64,000 nucleotides of DNA from an uncultured Sphingomonadaceae bacterium (GCA_937995515.1 CALKJZ010000005.1:62001-126000), one strand, 5' to 3'; counted from the first letter of the stretch, positions 9,061 through 18,104 are shown. Notes: generated by a model not told the origin, from the sequence alone. Numbers and translations: made by a program.

Positions 9061-9603
9061 ATGAACAGGATCATCCTCATGACCACGCTGGGGACAAGCC
9101 TCCTGCTTGCGGCCTGCGCCCGGCCCAGGCAGGATCTCCCGCCGCCGCCTCCGCAGCCGGCGCCGGTCGCACCGGTTGCACCCTCTGAGCCGGGTGTGGA
9201 CACGGCGCCGGTCATCCCGGGCCAGGTGCCCGGCAGCCAGGCCGATTTCCTCGCGCAGGCAGGATCGGACCGGGTGTTCTTCGCCTTCGACAGCTACAGC
9301 CTCGACGGCGAGGCACGCGACATCCTCGGCCGGCAGGCCGAATGGCTGATCCGCTACCCGAATGTGCGCGTGACCATCGAGGGCCACGCCGACGAGCGGG
9401 GCACGCGCGAATACAATCTCGCGCTTGGCGAACGGCGGGCCAATGCGGCGCGATCCTTCCTCGCCGCCCAGGGTGTGGCAGCCAGCCGGATGACCATCAT
9501 CAGCTATGGCAAGGAGCGGCCGGCTGTCGAAGGCTCAAACGAGGCAGCCTGGGCGCAGAACCGGCGCGCGGTCACTGTTCTCGTCTCGGGCTTCGTGCAA
9601 TAG
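9061..9603 (+). CDS. pal: Peptidoglycan-associated lipoprotein Pal
   Basis: Outer-membrane lipoprotein that anchors the outer membrane to peptidoglycan and binds TolB. The 180 residues have a lipoprotein signal with lipobox LLAAC (Cys18), a Pro-rich linker, and an OmpA-like domain with [28 protein letters not shown] and [13 protein letters not shown]. The start is fixed by the signal peptide and by GGGAGA before the ATG, although the open frame extends 108 bases upstream. The 115-bp gap after tolB could hold its own promoter. Confidence 0.95.
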   Translation: MNRIILMTTLGTSLLLAACARPRQDLPPPPPQPAPVAPVAPSEPGVDTAPVIPGQVPGSQADFLAQAGSDRVFFAFDSYSLDGEARDILGRQAEWLIRYPNVRVTIEGHADERGTREYNLALGERRANAARSFLAAQGVAASRMTIISYGKERPAVEGSNEAAWAQNRRAVTVLVSGFVQ

Positions 9604-9644
9604 GGCCTCGCAGCCAGCCTCTTTTCCTTTTCGCAGGAGCAGCC

Positions 9645-10772
9645 ATGTCGGTCAGACCCTGGCGGGACATTCACCGGCGCAAGTCGAGGCAGATCATGGT
9701 CGGGCGCGTCCCCGTCGGCGGCGACGCGCCCATATCCGTCCAGACCATGACGAACACGCCAACCGAGGATGCGAAGGCAACGATCGACCAGATCCGCCGC
9801 TGCGAGGAGGTGGGCGCAGACATTGTGCGCGTCTCCTGCCCCACCGAAGAGGCGACCCGGGCGTTCGCCACCATCGCGCGGGCCGCGCGCGTGCCGCTGG
9901 TGGCCGACATCCACTTCCACTACCGGCGCGCGCTCGAGGCGGCGGACGCGGGCGCGGCGTGCCTCAGGATCAACCCCGGCAACATCGGCAACCGGGAGCG
10001 GGTGCGCGAGGTGGTGCGCGCGGCGCGCGCCAATGGCTGCTCGATCCGCATCGGGGTGAACGCCGGAAGCCTCGAGCGGCACCTCCTCGAAAAATACGGC
10101 GAGCCGTGCCCGGAGGCCCTGGTCGAATCCGCGCTCGAGCACGCAAAATGTCTGGAAGACGAGGATTTCCACGAATTCAAGATTTCGGTGAAGGCCTCTG
10201 ACGTGTTCCTCGCTGTCGCCGCCTACAGCGAGCTTGCCGCGCGCACCGACTATCCCCTCCACCTCGGCATCACCGAGGCGGGCGGCCTCATCGGCGGCAC
10301 CGTCAAGTCGGCGATCGGGCTTGGCATGCTCCTCTGGTCCGGCGTGGGCGACACGATCCGGGTCTCGCTTTCGGCCGAGCCGGAAGAGGAGGTGAAGGTC
10401 GGGTTCCATATCCTGAAGGCGCTCGGAATCCGTGCGCGCGGTGTCAGGATCGTCTCCTGCCCGTCGTGCGCGCGCCAGGGCTTCGATGTCATCCGCACCG
10501 TCGAGGTGCTTGAGCAGCGGCTTGCCCACATCACCACGCCGATCTCGCTGTCGGTTCTCGGCTGCGTGGTCAACGGCCCCGGCGAGGCCCGCGAGACCGA
10601 CATCGGCCTGACCGGCGGCGGCGCCGGCCGGCACATGGTGTATCTCTCGGGCGTGACCGACCATCATGTGGAAGACGCCCGGATCGTCGACCATATCGTT
10701 GAACTGGTGGAAAAGAAGGCCGCCGAGATCGAGGCGGCCAATGCGGCTGCCGCGCTCCGGGCTGCGGAATAG
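9645..10772 (+). CDS. ispG: Flavodoxin-dependent (E)-4-hydroxy-3-methylbut-2-enyl-diphosphate synthase IspG
   Basis: Iron-sulfur enzyme of the MEP isoprenoid pathway that converts MEcPP to HMBPP. The 375 residues show the TIM-barrel part ([51 protein letters not shown]) and the C-terminal [4Fe-4S] part with cysteines in IVSCPSCAR and in [19 protein letters not shown] precedes the ATG, which lies 41 bp after pal. The compact length lacks the insertion domain seen in plant and chlamydial enzymes. It is the last plus-strand gene before a gene-poor stretch. Confidence 0.96.
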   Translation: MSVRPWRDIHRRKSRQIMVGRVPVGGDAPISVQTMTNTPTEDAKATIDQIRRCEEVGADIVRVSCPTEEATRAFATIARAARVPLVADIHFHYRRALEAADAGAACLRINPGNIGNRERVREVVRAARANGCSIRIGVNAGSLERHLLEKYGEPCPEALVESALEHAKCLEDEDFHEFKISVKASDVFLAVAAYSELAARTDYPLHLGITEAGGLIGGTVKSAIGLGMLLWSGVGDTIRVSLSAEPEEEVKVGFHILKALGIRARGVRIVSCPSCARQGFDVIRTVEVLEQRLAHITTPISLSVLGCVVNGPGEARETDIGLTGGGAGRHMVYLSGVTDHHVEDARIVDHIVELVEKKAAEIEAANAAAALRAAE

Positions 10773-11358
10773 GGCCGCCGCCTCTGGCCTCGCCCCCTGC
10801 CGGACCCGCACGGCAAAAGGCGGGCGAGGTTGACGAGGGGCGTGCGGCCGCAGCAGGCCTTGCCTTCTTCCGCGCGCACCCGGGGGCGTGCGGCCCACGC
10901 CCGCGGATGCACCGGCAGGGGATTCGCGGCCACCACCTCATGCCGACACCCGACGCCCCGCTGCCCGATGCGGCGACGCCGCCGGCAATGCCGCGGCTGC
11001 CCGTGAGGCGATCCGAGCACGAAAGGCGCTCCTGTCCCATGGCAGCCGGCAGCCGCACGGGGCGCGAGGCCCGGCTGCAACCGGCAGCGGGGGCGCGCCG
11101 GGGCATGGCCCACCCGGCATCCGGGCCGATTGCTGGCCAGCCCATGGCTGGCCGACCGATGGCTGATGGACCCATGGCCGGGGGGCGGATGGCTGGCCGC
11201 GCACGAGGGGCTGCCAGCCCCGGCCCGGGATGCGACCGCGAGCCCTGCGGCAGCCGCGGCGGCCGATGGCTGTCGGCGGCGCGTGCGCAGACGCAGGTCT
11301 GCCGTGCGCCCCTGCCCGGTCTTGCGGCCTTGGCCGCGCGCCGGCGGGCCGTGACAGC
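10773..11358. other. Gene-poor stretch between ispG and the minus-strand cassette
   Basis: No gene is supported in these 586 bases. Open frames are present on both strands but give Arg/Pro/Gly/Ala-rich text with no recognisable domain and no convincing ribosome-binding site. A possible two-tier hairpin (CCTCGCCC paired with GGGCGAGG, with TGCCG/CGGCA inside) sits 16 bp after the ispG stop; it has no T run. A degenerate 15-bp repeat lies at 11126-11200 and is listed separately. Confidence 0.6.
11126..11200. repeat. Five degenerate 15-bp tandem units
   Basis: Five consecutive 15-base units follow the pattern CC(C/G)AT-GGCTGGCCGA: CCGATTGCTGGCCAG, CCCATGGCTGGCCGA, CCGATGGCTGATGGA, CCCATGGCCGGGGGG, CGGATGGCTGGCCGC. 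The period is a multiple of three, so on the plus strand it reads as a pentapeptide repeat (PIAGQ-PMAGR-PMADG-PMAGG-RMAGR). No supported gene contains it. Confidence 0.6.
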
Positions 11359-11727
11359 TCAGGTCCGGCCGAGCTCCTGCACCACCTCGTCCAGCGGCGG
11401 CTCCAGTTCGGCGAGCGCTTCCATGTCCTGCTGCACGCCGCGCAGGATGCGCGCCACATAGGCGCGCGTGAGAAGCCCGCGCTCGTAGCCGGCCTGCGGA
11501 TCGGGGGCATAGCGTTCGATATCGGCCCGGGAGATCACGCCCTTGGCATCGAGCAGCCGCTCGATCGTGTCCATGCGCTCGCGGTTGACGGAGACCTCGG
11601 CGGCCAGCGCCATCACGATCGACAGCAGCCGGTCGATGGCCGGGTCGTCGAAGAAGGCCGGGCGCTTGCCCTTCGCCTTGGCGCCCGAAAGGCCGATCCA
11701 GTCGACATCTTCTGCAGTTGTCGCCAT
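11359..11727 (-). CDS. Unknown 122-residue protein, last gene of the TonB-receptor cassette
   Basis: I do not recognise a family. The protein is soluble and mostly helical: residues about 25-65 (DDPAIDRLLSIVMALAAEV, then RERMDTIERLLD) look like a coiled-coil or helical bundle segment, and the C-terminal part is acidic (DMEALAELEPPLDEVVQEL). There is no signal peptide or membrane segment. The ATG lies 3 bp after the methyltransferase stop, so it is almost certainly co-translated with that gene and is likely to work with it, perhaps as a subunit or dimerisation partner. The positional link is seen; the partnership is inference. Confidence 0.75.
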   Translation of the reverse strand: MATTAEDVDWIGLSGAKAKGKRPAFFDDPAIDRLLSIVMALAAEVSVNRERMDTIERLLDAKGVISRADIERYAPDPQAGYERGLLTRAYVARILRGVQQDMEALAELEPPLDEVVQELGRT

Positions 11728-11730
11728 GGC

Positions 11731-12969
11731 TCAGGCCGCCTCCCTCAGTTCGGTCGCCTCGGGCTTCCAGGCCCCATAGGCATCCCAGACGGCCGCGCGG
11801 CCGAAATCCTCGCCCTGCCCCTCGCCCGAAGGCGCCTCGGGGAAGATGCTGCGGTCCACCTCGGCCCTGATGCGGATGGTGAACTGGCGGTCGCGCGGGA
11901 GCCCGGCCCGTTCCATCACCTCGGCCATGTCGAGCGCGTGCATCGCCGACCAGAAGGGTTCATTGTTGTTGAACGCGTCCCAGTCGCGCATGAACTGCTC
12001 GAACAGCGGCATGTCGTCGGTGTAGGCTGGCTGCTCGATGTGCAAAAGGAGGCCGCCGGGCTTCAGCACGCGGGCGGCCTCGGCCATGATCTTCGGCAGC
12101 GCCTTGCCGCTCAGCTCGTGCAGGAACATGGTGGTCTGCACCCAGTCGAAATGCCCGTCCGGGAAGCGGGAGAGGTCTTCCGCGTTCATCTGCACGAAAC
12201 GGATGTTGGTGGCACCAAGGGCGCGGGCGCGCGCGTGGCCATAGCGCAGCACCGGCGCGGCCGTGTCGATGGCGAACACCTCCGCCTCCGGATAGGCGAG
12301 GGCAAGCGGCACCGCATTGTGCCCGATGGTGCAGCCGAGGTCGAGGATGCGTCGCGGCTTCCAGTCCGGACGGGTCTCGCGCGCCCACTTCACGAGCGCC
12401 TGCCCGCCGCCGTCGGTCAGCCCGCCGAGCGCGCCGCCGGTGGTTGCAAAGATGCCGCAATCATAGTTCGCACCCGCCGAGACATCGCCGGGGAGCACCT
12501 CGCCATGATAGCTGCCCGGCATGCAATGGATGTCGACCGCTGCCTGGTAGCGCGGCACCTCGACCGAAGGGTCGAGCTCCAGCGTCTCGGCGCCCTCGTT
12601 GAACTGCCGCGCCCGGGCATTGAGCTCGCCAAGCTGGCGCAGCACCATCTGCCGGCCGTTCTGCTGGCGCATCTCCATCGAGTTGCGCCGCAGCGCGGAC
12701 CAGAAGCGGTGATAGGGGTCGCGGTTCATGGCGTGGCGCACCTCGAACCGGTCCTTCGGCTCGCGCCCATGCTCGGCGACGAACGCCGGCCGCACGCGCC
12801 GCTCCCACGCGAGGCGGTTCCCCGGCCCCAGGGTTCCGGCAATGTGCCGGTTGAGGTTGGCGAGGAAGTTGAACCGCGCCGCCTCGTCGTGCGTCGGCTC
12901 GGGAAACATCGCATGGCGCGTGACCATGGTATAGGGAGGCGGGATGTCGCTCCGCCGATGCTCGCTCAT
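11731..12969 (-). CDS. Class I SAM-dependent methyltransferase with a long N-terminal extension
   Basis: The C-terminal half (about 195-340) is a class I methyltransferase: motif I ILDLGCTIGHNAVPLA (208-223), acidic end of strand 2 (EVFAIDTAAP), FVQMNAEDLSRFPDGHFDWV, and the post-motif region ARVLKPGGLLLHIEQP. It looks most like the UbiE/Methyltransf_11 group. The first 190 residues form a His/Arg-rich helical region without a match I know; it includes RHAMFPEPTHDEAARFNF and DIHCMPGSYHGE. AGGAGG lies 7-8 bases before the ATG. The gene sits 60 bp after the nitrilase-like gene and 3 bp before the 122-residue gene. The substrate is unknown. Confidence 0.88.
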   Translation of the reverse strand: MSEHRRSDIPPPYTMVTRHAMFPEPTHDEAARFNFLANLNRHIAGTLGPGNRLAWERRVRPAFVAEHGREPKDRFEVRHAMNRDPYHRFWSALRRNSMEMRQQNGRQMVLRQLGELNARARQFNEGAETLELDPSVEVPRYQAAVDIHCMPGSYHGEVLPGDVSAGANYDCGIFATTGGALGGLTDGGGQALVKWARETRPDWKPRRILDLGCTIGHNAVPLALAYPEAEVFAIDTAAPVLRYGHARARALGATNIRFVQMNAEDLSRFPDGHFDWVQTTMFLHELSGKALPKIMAEAARVLKPGGLLLHIEQPAYTDDMPLFEQFMRDWDAFNNNEPFWSAMHALDMAEVMERAGLPRDRQFTIRIRAEVDRSIFPEAPSGEGQGEDFGRAAVWDAYGAWKPEATELREAA

Positions 12970-13029
12970 GGATCAGGCCTCCTATGCCGTCTGTCCTTCG
13001 GTCTGTGCGTCCGTCACGTCCGTTGCCAC

Positions 13030-14118
13030 CTAGATGAGCCCTTCCGCCTCGCGCCTTGCGATGGTGGCGCGGGCAAGCTCCTCGAAGTGCGCCCGGTTCG
13101 GCACAATGATAGCGCCATCCGGGCCGATGAGCGAATCCGCCGGCTGCACCACGCCGGCATAGGCTGCCCGGAACAGCTCCAGCCGCTGGCGCGCCAGATA
13201 GTTGCTCATGCCCGGCTTGCGGCGGTGCCGGCGGACTGCCGCCAGATCGATCTCGGCAAAGGCCGTAAACGTCTCGCCGCTGTTCGATTCCGAGACCACA
13301 TGGCCCTTCCAGTCGATGACCGCGCTGTTGCCGTCGGCGCTTGCCAGGGGCAGCGCCTTGCCGGCAATGCCGGCCGTGTTGGCCGAGACGACATAGGCCA
13401 GATTCTCGAGCGCGCGGGCCCGCCGCGCGACATGTTTGGCGGTGGCGAGCGGCGAGCCGATCTCCGAGGAGCTGTGCAGGAACACCTCCGCGCCCTTGAG
13501 CGCATGGGCCCGCGCGATCTCGGGATAGAGGATCTCTTCCGAGGCGATGGCGGCAAGGCGGCCGATCTCGGTGTCGACCACCGGGAAGACGGCATCCGCG
13601 CCGTACACCTCGAGGAACCTCGACCAGATGTCGTGCGGGGTTGCCGCATACATGGAGTTGAGCCGCCGGTAGGTGAGGATGCGCCGGCCCGTGGGCGCGA
13701 ACACGAAGCAGCACTGGAAATGGATGCCGGGAAAGGCCGGGTCGCTCTCGTAGGCGTTGCCGGCAAGGTAGAGGCCAAGCCGCCGTGCCGCCGCGCCGAG
13801 GGCCGCATATTCCGGCCCGTCGGGTTCGAACACCGCGCGGGCCCGGAAATCGGCCGTCGCGCCGCTTTCGAAGCCGGTAAACAGATATTCCGGGAGCACC
13901 GCCAGCTTCAGCGGCGTGCCGGTGAACACCTCGAGAAAGGCGCGCGTTCCCGCGATCTGCCGCTCGACCTCGGCCACATAGTCGAGGATGGCGCGGCGCG
14001 CTGCGGCGGCCGAGCCGGCGCCATCGACCGAGCGCGCGGTCAGCTGCATCGCCACGGCGAGATATGGTTCCACGGTCATGTGCAGGCTCGGATGCCGCTG
14101 TGAAAGGCCATCGGGCAT
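13030..14118 (-). CDS. Nitrilase-superfamily (carbon-nitrogen hydrolase) homologue with altered catalytic triad
   Basis: The 363-residue fold matches the nitrilase/carbon-nitrogen hydrolase family, which normally uses a Glu-Lys-Cys triad. Glu77 is present (AVLPEYLF). At the Lys position the sequence reads ILTYRRLNS (Arg152), and at the nucleophile position it reads AIASEEILYPE, putting Ser193 where Cys is expected (iCyDxxFPE in active enzymes). The later GAEVFLHSSSE strand is intact. The enzyme may be inactive toward nitriles and amides or use different chemistry. The start 4 bp after the MFS stop is preferred; another ATG lies 39 bases downstream. Confidence 0.85.
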   Translation of the reverse strand: MPDGLSQRHPSLHMTVEPYLAVAMQLTARSVDGAGSAAAARRAILDYVAEVERQIAGTRAFLEVFTGTPLKLAVLPEYLFTGFESGATADFRARAVFEPDGPEYAALGAAARRLGLYLAGNAYESDPAFPGIHFQCCFVFAPTGRRILTYRRLNSMYAATPHDIWSRFLEVYGADAVFPVVDTEIGRLAAIASEEILYPEIARAHALKGAEVFLHSSSEIGSPLATAKHVARRARALENLAYVVSANTAGIAGKALPLASADGNSAVIDWKGHVVSESNSGETFTAFAEIDLAAVRRHRRKPGMSNYLARQRLELFRAAYAGVVQPADSLIGPDGAIIVPNRAHFEELARATIARREAEGLI

Positions 14119-14122
14119 GGTC

Positions 14123-15409
14123 TCAGGCGGGCTGGGGCTCGGCAAGGCTGTCGCCGGTACCGCCGCCCTCTCCGAGATCGGGGTATCGCCCGAGCGTGAG
14201 CAGGAGCAGCGCGCCGCCGACAAACAGCGCCGCTGCCACATAGAGCATCTGGTCGTAGTTGCCGGTCAGGTCGCGCACCCGGCCATAGATGGTGGGCGAG
14301 AAGGCCGCAGCGAGTGCGAACGGCATATAGAGCATACCGAAAATCTTCCCGTAATTGGCCAGCCCGAAATAGCGGCTGGCGAGATAGGCGATGAGATCGG
14401 ATTCCGCGCCCGCGGCAAAGCCGAGGAGGAAGGCCGAGAGCAGGATGAGCGAAAAGCCCGGATTGGCGCCGGCAATCAGCATCGCGGCAAACGCCGGCAT
14501 GGTGAGGATCGGAAGCGCCACAAGCGGCGCCCAGAAGCGGTCGAGCAGCAGGCCTGTGATGATCCGGCCGGCAAGGATGGAAAGGCCCACCACCTGCATC
14601 ACCTGCGCGGCCTGTTCAGGCGCATAACCGTGCAGCTGCACCATCTGCGGCATGTGGATGTGCGCGCCGCCATAGGCGAGCGCGACCATGAAGATCGACG
14701 CCCAGATCACCCAGAAGCGCCGGTCTCCCATCGCGTCGCGCAGCGTTGCGCCGGCAAGCGTGCCCGCACCCGCGCCGGAGGGCTGCTGCGCAACCGTGGG
14801 CTCGCGCAGGAACAGGAGCCCAAGCGGCAGGGCCACCAGCAGCGGCAGCGCTGCAATGACGAGATGGGCGCCCCGCCATCCGAACGCCTCGATCGCCCAT
14901 GTGACAAGCGGCGGGATCACCAGCGCGGCAAGGCTCGTGCCCATCAGCATGAGTCCAAGCGCGAGGCCGCGATTGCGAAAGAACCACTGGTTGACCAGCC
15001 GCGAGAAGGTGACCGGCGTGGTGCCGATGCCCACAAGGCCCACCAGCACCCACAGGCCGTAGAAGACGATGATCGAATCCTCGATCAGCGAGAAGCTGGC
15101 AAAGACGAGCCCGAAGCCGAACATCGCCAGCATGGCCACCTTGCGCGCGCCGTGCCGGTCTGCCAGCGCACCGAAGACGGGGGCGAGCAGCGCACCGATC
15201 ACGCCGTAGATGGTAATGCCCAGCGAGATCTCGGCAAAGCTCCAGCCGAACTCCGCGTTGATCTTCGGCATCACGAAGCCGATCGTGTTGTACGGGACAG
15301 GCGAGGCGCCGCACGCCACGCCCACGAGGCAGGCAAGGAGGACAAGCGAGCTCCGGGCGGTGAACTCGCCGCGCTGGGGGTGAGGCCCTTCGGGCTCGGA
15401 TTGTGCCAT
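14123..15409 (-). CDS. Major facilitator superfamily transporter
   Basis: Inner-membrane transporter of 428 residues with twelve predicted membrane helices in two halves. The MFS signature between helices 2 and 3 reads GALADRHGARKVAML, and a long positively charged loop between helices 6 and 7 (about 205-235) divides the halves. It resembles OFA/monocarboxylate-type members, but the substrate cannot be read. GGGAG lies about 9 bases before the ATG, 18 bp after the receptor stop. Sitting between an outer-membrane receptor and cytoplasmic enzymes, it probably carries the same compound across the inner membrane (inference). Confidence 0.9.
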   Translation of the reverse strand: MAQSEPEGPHPQRGEFTARSSLVLLACLVGVACGASPVPYNTIGFVMPKINAEFGWSFAEISLGITIYGVIGALLAPVFGALADRHGARKVAMLAMFGFGLVFASFSLIEDSIIVFYGLWVLVGLVGIGTTPVTFSRLVNQWFFRNRGLALGLMLMGTSLAALVIPPLVTWAIEAFGWRGAHLVIAALPLLVALPLGLLFLREPTVAQQPSGAGAGTLAGATLRDAMGDRRFWVIWASIFMVALAYGGAHIHMPQMVQLHGYAPEQAAQVMQVVGLSILAGRIITGLLLDRFWAPLVALPILTMPAFAAMLIAGANPGFSLILLSAFLLGFAAGAESDLIAYLASRYFGLANYGKIFGMLYMPFALAAAFSPTIYGRVRDLTGNYDQMLYVAAALFVGGALLLLTLGRYPDLGEGGGTGDSLAEPQPA

Positions 15410-15427
15410 GCCCGAAGGGCTCCCGTC

Positions 15428-17962
15428 CTAGAAGTTGCGCCTGAGCCTCGCCATCCAGGTGCGCGGCCGGTTGAGATAGTTGTAGTTCACGAGGCTCGAT
15501 TGCGGATAGGCCTCGTCGAAGCAGTTGGAGCAGTCGACTGCGACGAGCCAGTTGCCATCATCGGTGCGCATGGAGACCCCTGCGTTCACCAGCCAGACGG
15601 CGCGGGTGAAAGAGCCGGTGACAAACTCGCCGGCAAAGGGATTGAAGGGGAAGGTCTGGCCGGTTGCGGCCGAGGTGATCGACCCGGTCCAGATCGTTGC
15701 GTTTGCAGTGCCCGACTCGGACTTTGAACGGTAAAGCGCGTTCGCATTGGGCTGGATGATGATGCCGGCTCCCGCCACCGGAATGTCCCAGCTGCCACCG
15801 AAGGCGAGGGTCCAGTCGGGCGTGCGCACCGGCTCGGCGATGCCGCCATCGACGGTCACAATCCCGGCGCCGCAGTCGGGGGCATTGGCAGCCCCGGGGG
15901 CCAGCGGCACCCGGCCGGCGGCCAGCTGCGCGCGGCAATCCGCCTGCTGCTGGCGGATGGCCTTCACTCCATAGGCGTTGGGCGCGGTCGTCTCGCGCAC
16001 CTTGTAGCGGTCGTCCTGGTAGCCAAGGTTCAGATAGAGGTTGAGCCCGTCCGTCGGCACGGCCGTGAGCTCCAGCTCGAGGCCCTTGTTCTGGTAGTCG
16101 GCAAAGTTCTGGGTGATGAAGGTCACCGAGCCATCGACCGGGTTCACAAACGCCGACGGGGTCTGGAGGTCCTTCACGTCGAGCCAGAAGCCGGTCAGGT
16201 TCACGCGCAGCCGCCGGTCGAGCCATTCCGACTTGAGGCCGAGCTCGTAGTTCCACGCGATCTCGGGGTCGAAGGGCAGCAGCGTGTCGCGCCGCGTGCC
16301 GCGCGCGTTCCAGCCGCCGGACTTGAAGCCGCGCGTCGCCGAGGCGAAGACAAGGATGTCGTCGTTGGCCTTCCAGTTGAGCGCGAAGCGCGGAGTCCAC
16401 AGCTTGGCCTTCTGGACAAGCGGGATCGGCACGCCGTTCGAAGCCACAAGACTGTTGTTGAGGCAGGTGATCGGCCCGCCCGTCGAGGGGCAGCTGGGCC
16501 GGTTGTCGCGGATGGAAAAGGTCTTCTCCTCGTCGGTGTAGCGGATGCCTGCGGTGGCCGTGAACCCTTCGGCAAAGTTGAGATCCACCTGCAGATAGCT
16601 CGCCGTTGCCTTGGTGCCGTTGCGCAGCACCCGGTCGGCAAGCAGCAGCGGAAAGCCGGTAGGGGTCCCGATGTCGACGGTGAACATGTCGGCGAAATCG
16701 GTGACGTTGCGTTCGTCGTAGAAATAGGCGCCCGCCACATAGGTCAGCAGGCCCTCGCCGAACCCGCCAGTGAGCTTCACCTCCTGGGTGACCTGCTGGT
16801 GCTTGCCGTCGTTCAGGATCGCAAAGCCGCCATTCTGGAAGCCGCGCACCGCCGGGAAGGGATTGGCGATGTTGGGAAGGCCCCGCCCGTCGGCAAAATC
16901 GAGCGCGAATCGCTGGCGCACGTCGACGATACCGGTGATCAGGTTGAGCGTGTGATTGTCGCCCGCCCATTCGAGGTTCGAGGTGATGAGCGTCGATTCG
17001 GCCTCGTTGCCAAGCGGGAAGGCGGCCTTCCGCCCGGTGACGGGCAGCGTGTACTGCGGCGCGCCGCCGGGCCGCCGCGCGGAGATCATGCCGGTGGTGG
17101 CAAAGCGCCCGCTGCAGTCCGTGGAGTTGCGCGGATCGCAGGTGAAGTTGAGCAGGTTCTCGCCGTTGGCCTGCATCCACGAGAGCGCGACATGCCAGCG
17201 CACGCGCTCCACCGGGCGCAGCTCCACGGCAAACCGGGCGCCGGCCATGTCGTTGTCGTTCAGCCGCTCGCCCGTTGTCGTGTTGCGGACATAGCCCTCG
17301 TCGTCCTGGATGAAGCCGGAGACCTTGATGCCGACCATGTCGGATGCGGGCAAGTCGACCGAGCCGCGCACCATCCACTGGCTGTAGCTGCCATAGCCCG
17401 CCTCGATGAAGCCGCCGAACCGGCTGCCCGGGCGCTTCATGATCACGTTGACCGCACCGCCCGTCGTGTTGCGCCCGAACAGCGTTCCCTGCGGGCCGCG
17501 CAGCACCTCCACCCGCTCGACATCGAAGAAGGCGAAGTTGTTGGCGTTCTGCCGGCTGATGTAGACATCGTCGATATAGGTGCCAACCGGCGGGTCGAAG
17601 GTCGCAATCGACTCGGTGTTGCCAAGGCCGCGGATATAGTAGGCGTTGGCAGAGCCGAGGCCGGTGTTGTTGGAGCCAATGAGGTTCGGCACATAGCCGA
17701 TAAGATCGAGCGTCTCGGTGATCCCCCGCGTTTCGAGCGCGGCGGCCGAGAAGGCGGAAACGGCAATCGGCACATCCTGCACCGATTGTTCGCGGCGCTG
17801 CGCCGTCACCACGATCTCGCCGAGGCCGGAGGCCGCGGGTTCTTCCTGCGAAGCCTGTGCCTGTGCCCCCGCCGGCAGCACGGCAAGAAGCGCAAGGGCC
17901 GTGGATGCCCGCGAGGCCGCGCGCATGGCCCGCCCGGCGATTGCCTTGCCAGTGATTGTCAT
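15428..17962 (-). CDS. TonB-dependent outer-membrane receptor, first gene of the cassette
   Basis: Active outer-membrane transporter driven by TonB. The 844 residues have a signal peptide (about 1-36, ending AGAQAQ), a TonB-box-like segment (EIVVTAQRREQS), a plug domain (about 55-170) with YYIRGLGN and VEVLRGPQGTLFGRNTTGGAVNV, and a 22-strand-type barrel ending in a terminal Phe (RLRRNF). The ATG is chosen because GGGAGA precedes it and it gives a good signal peptide, although the frame stays open far upstream. Co-direction with the MFS, nitrilase-like and methyltransferase genes suggests dedicated uptake of their substrate. Confidence 0.93.
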   Translation of the reverse strand: MTITGKAIAGRAMRAASRASTALALLAVLPAGAQAQASQEEPAASGLGEIVVTAQRREQSVQDVPIAVSAFSAAALETRGITETLDLIGYVPNLIGSNNTGLGSANAYYIRGLGNTESIATFDPPVGTYIDDVYISRQNANNFAFFDVERVEVLRGPQGTLFGRNTTGGAVNVIMKRPGSRFGGFIEAGYGSYSQWMVRGSVDLPASDMVGIKVSGFIQDDEGYVRNTTTGERLNDNDMAGARFAVELRPVERVRWHVALSWMQANGENLLNFTCDPRNSTDCSGRFATTGMISARRPGGAPQYTLPVTGRKAAFPLGNEAESTLITSNLEWAGDNHTLNLITGIVDVRQRFALDFADGRGLPNIANPFPAVRGFQNGGFAILNDGKHQQVTQEVKLTGGFGEGLLTYVAGAYFYDERNVTDFADMFTVDIGTPTGFPLLLADRVLRNGTKATASYLQVDLNFAEGFTATAGIRYTDEEKTFSIRDNRPSCPSTGGPITCLNNSLVASNGVPIPLVQKAKLWTPRFALNWKANDDILVFASATRGFKSGGWNARGTRRDTLLPFDPEIAWNYELGLKSEWLDRRLRVNLTGFWLDVKDLQTPSAFVNPVDGSVTFITQNFADYQNKGLELELTAVPTDGLNLYLNLGYQDDRYKVRETTAPNAYGVKAIRQQQADCRAQLAAGRVPLAPGAANAPDCGAGIVTVDGGIAEPVRTPDWTLAFGGSWDIPVAGAGIIIQPNANALYRSKSESGTANATIWTGSITSAATGQTFPFNPFAGEFVTGSFTRAVWLVNAGVSMRTDDGNWLVAVDCSNCFDEAYPQSSLVNYNYLNRPRTWMARLRRNF

Positions 17963-18061
17963 CGCGTCCGTCTCCCTGTCTGGTGGCATGGTGCACCACC
18001 CTTCGATTGCCAATGTGCCCGTGCCCGCGCTCGTCCCCCGGGCCTGCCGCTTGGCGCGGCT

Positions 18062-18073
18062 TTGTCCGGACAA
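18062..18073. promoter_or_regulatory. Perfect 12-bp palindrome TTGTCCGGACAA (operator candidate)
   Basis: TTGTCC-GGACAA is an exact inverted repeat between the divergent TonB-receptor and DUF1330 genes, two bases before a TTGACA box. Its form resembles operators of GntR/FadR-type regulators (TNGT-n-ACNA), but no such regulator gene is seen nearby. Confidence 0.5.
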
Positions 18074-18075
18074 CT

Positions 18076-18104
18076 TTGACACATCGGCCGCCTTTCGCAA
18101 TAGT
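18076..18104 (+). promoter_or_regulatory. Sigma-70-type promoter candidate for the DUF1330 gene
   Basis: TTGACA, a 17-base spacer and AATAGT (4 of 6 matches to TATAAT) point toward the DUF1330 gene. The predicted start of transcription would fall near 18111, between the two palindromes. Confidence 0.45.

Noticed and set aside
10907-11461. A 184-codon plus-strand frame containing the 15-bp repeat
   Set aside because: It runs into the antisense of the 122-residue gene, has no ribosome-binding site and no domain; kept only as a repeat.
11230-15727. Long plus-strand frames (957 and 579 codons) opposite the TonB-receptor cassette
   Set aside because: They mirror the methyltransferase, nitrilase-like and MFS genes and show only His/Arg/Gly-rich text without motifs.
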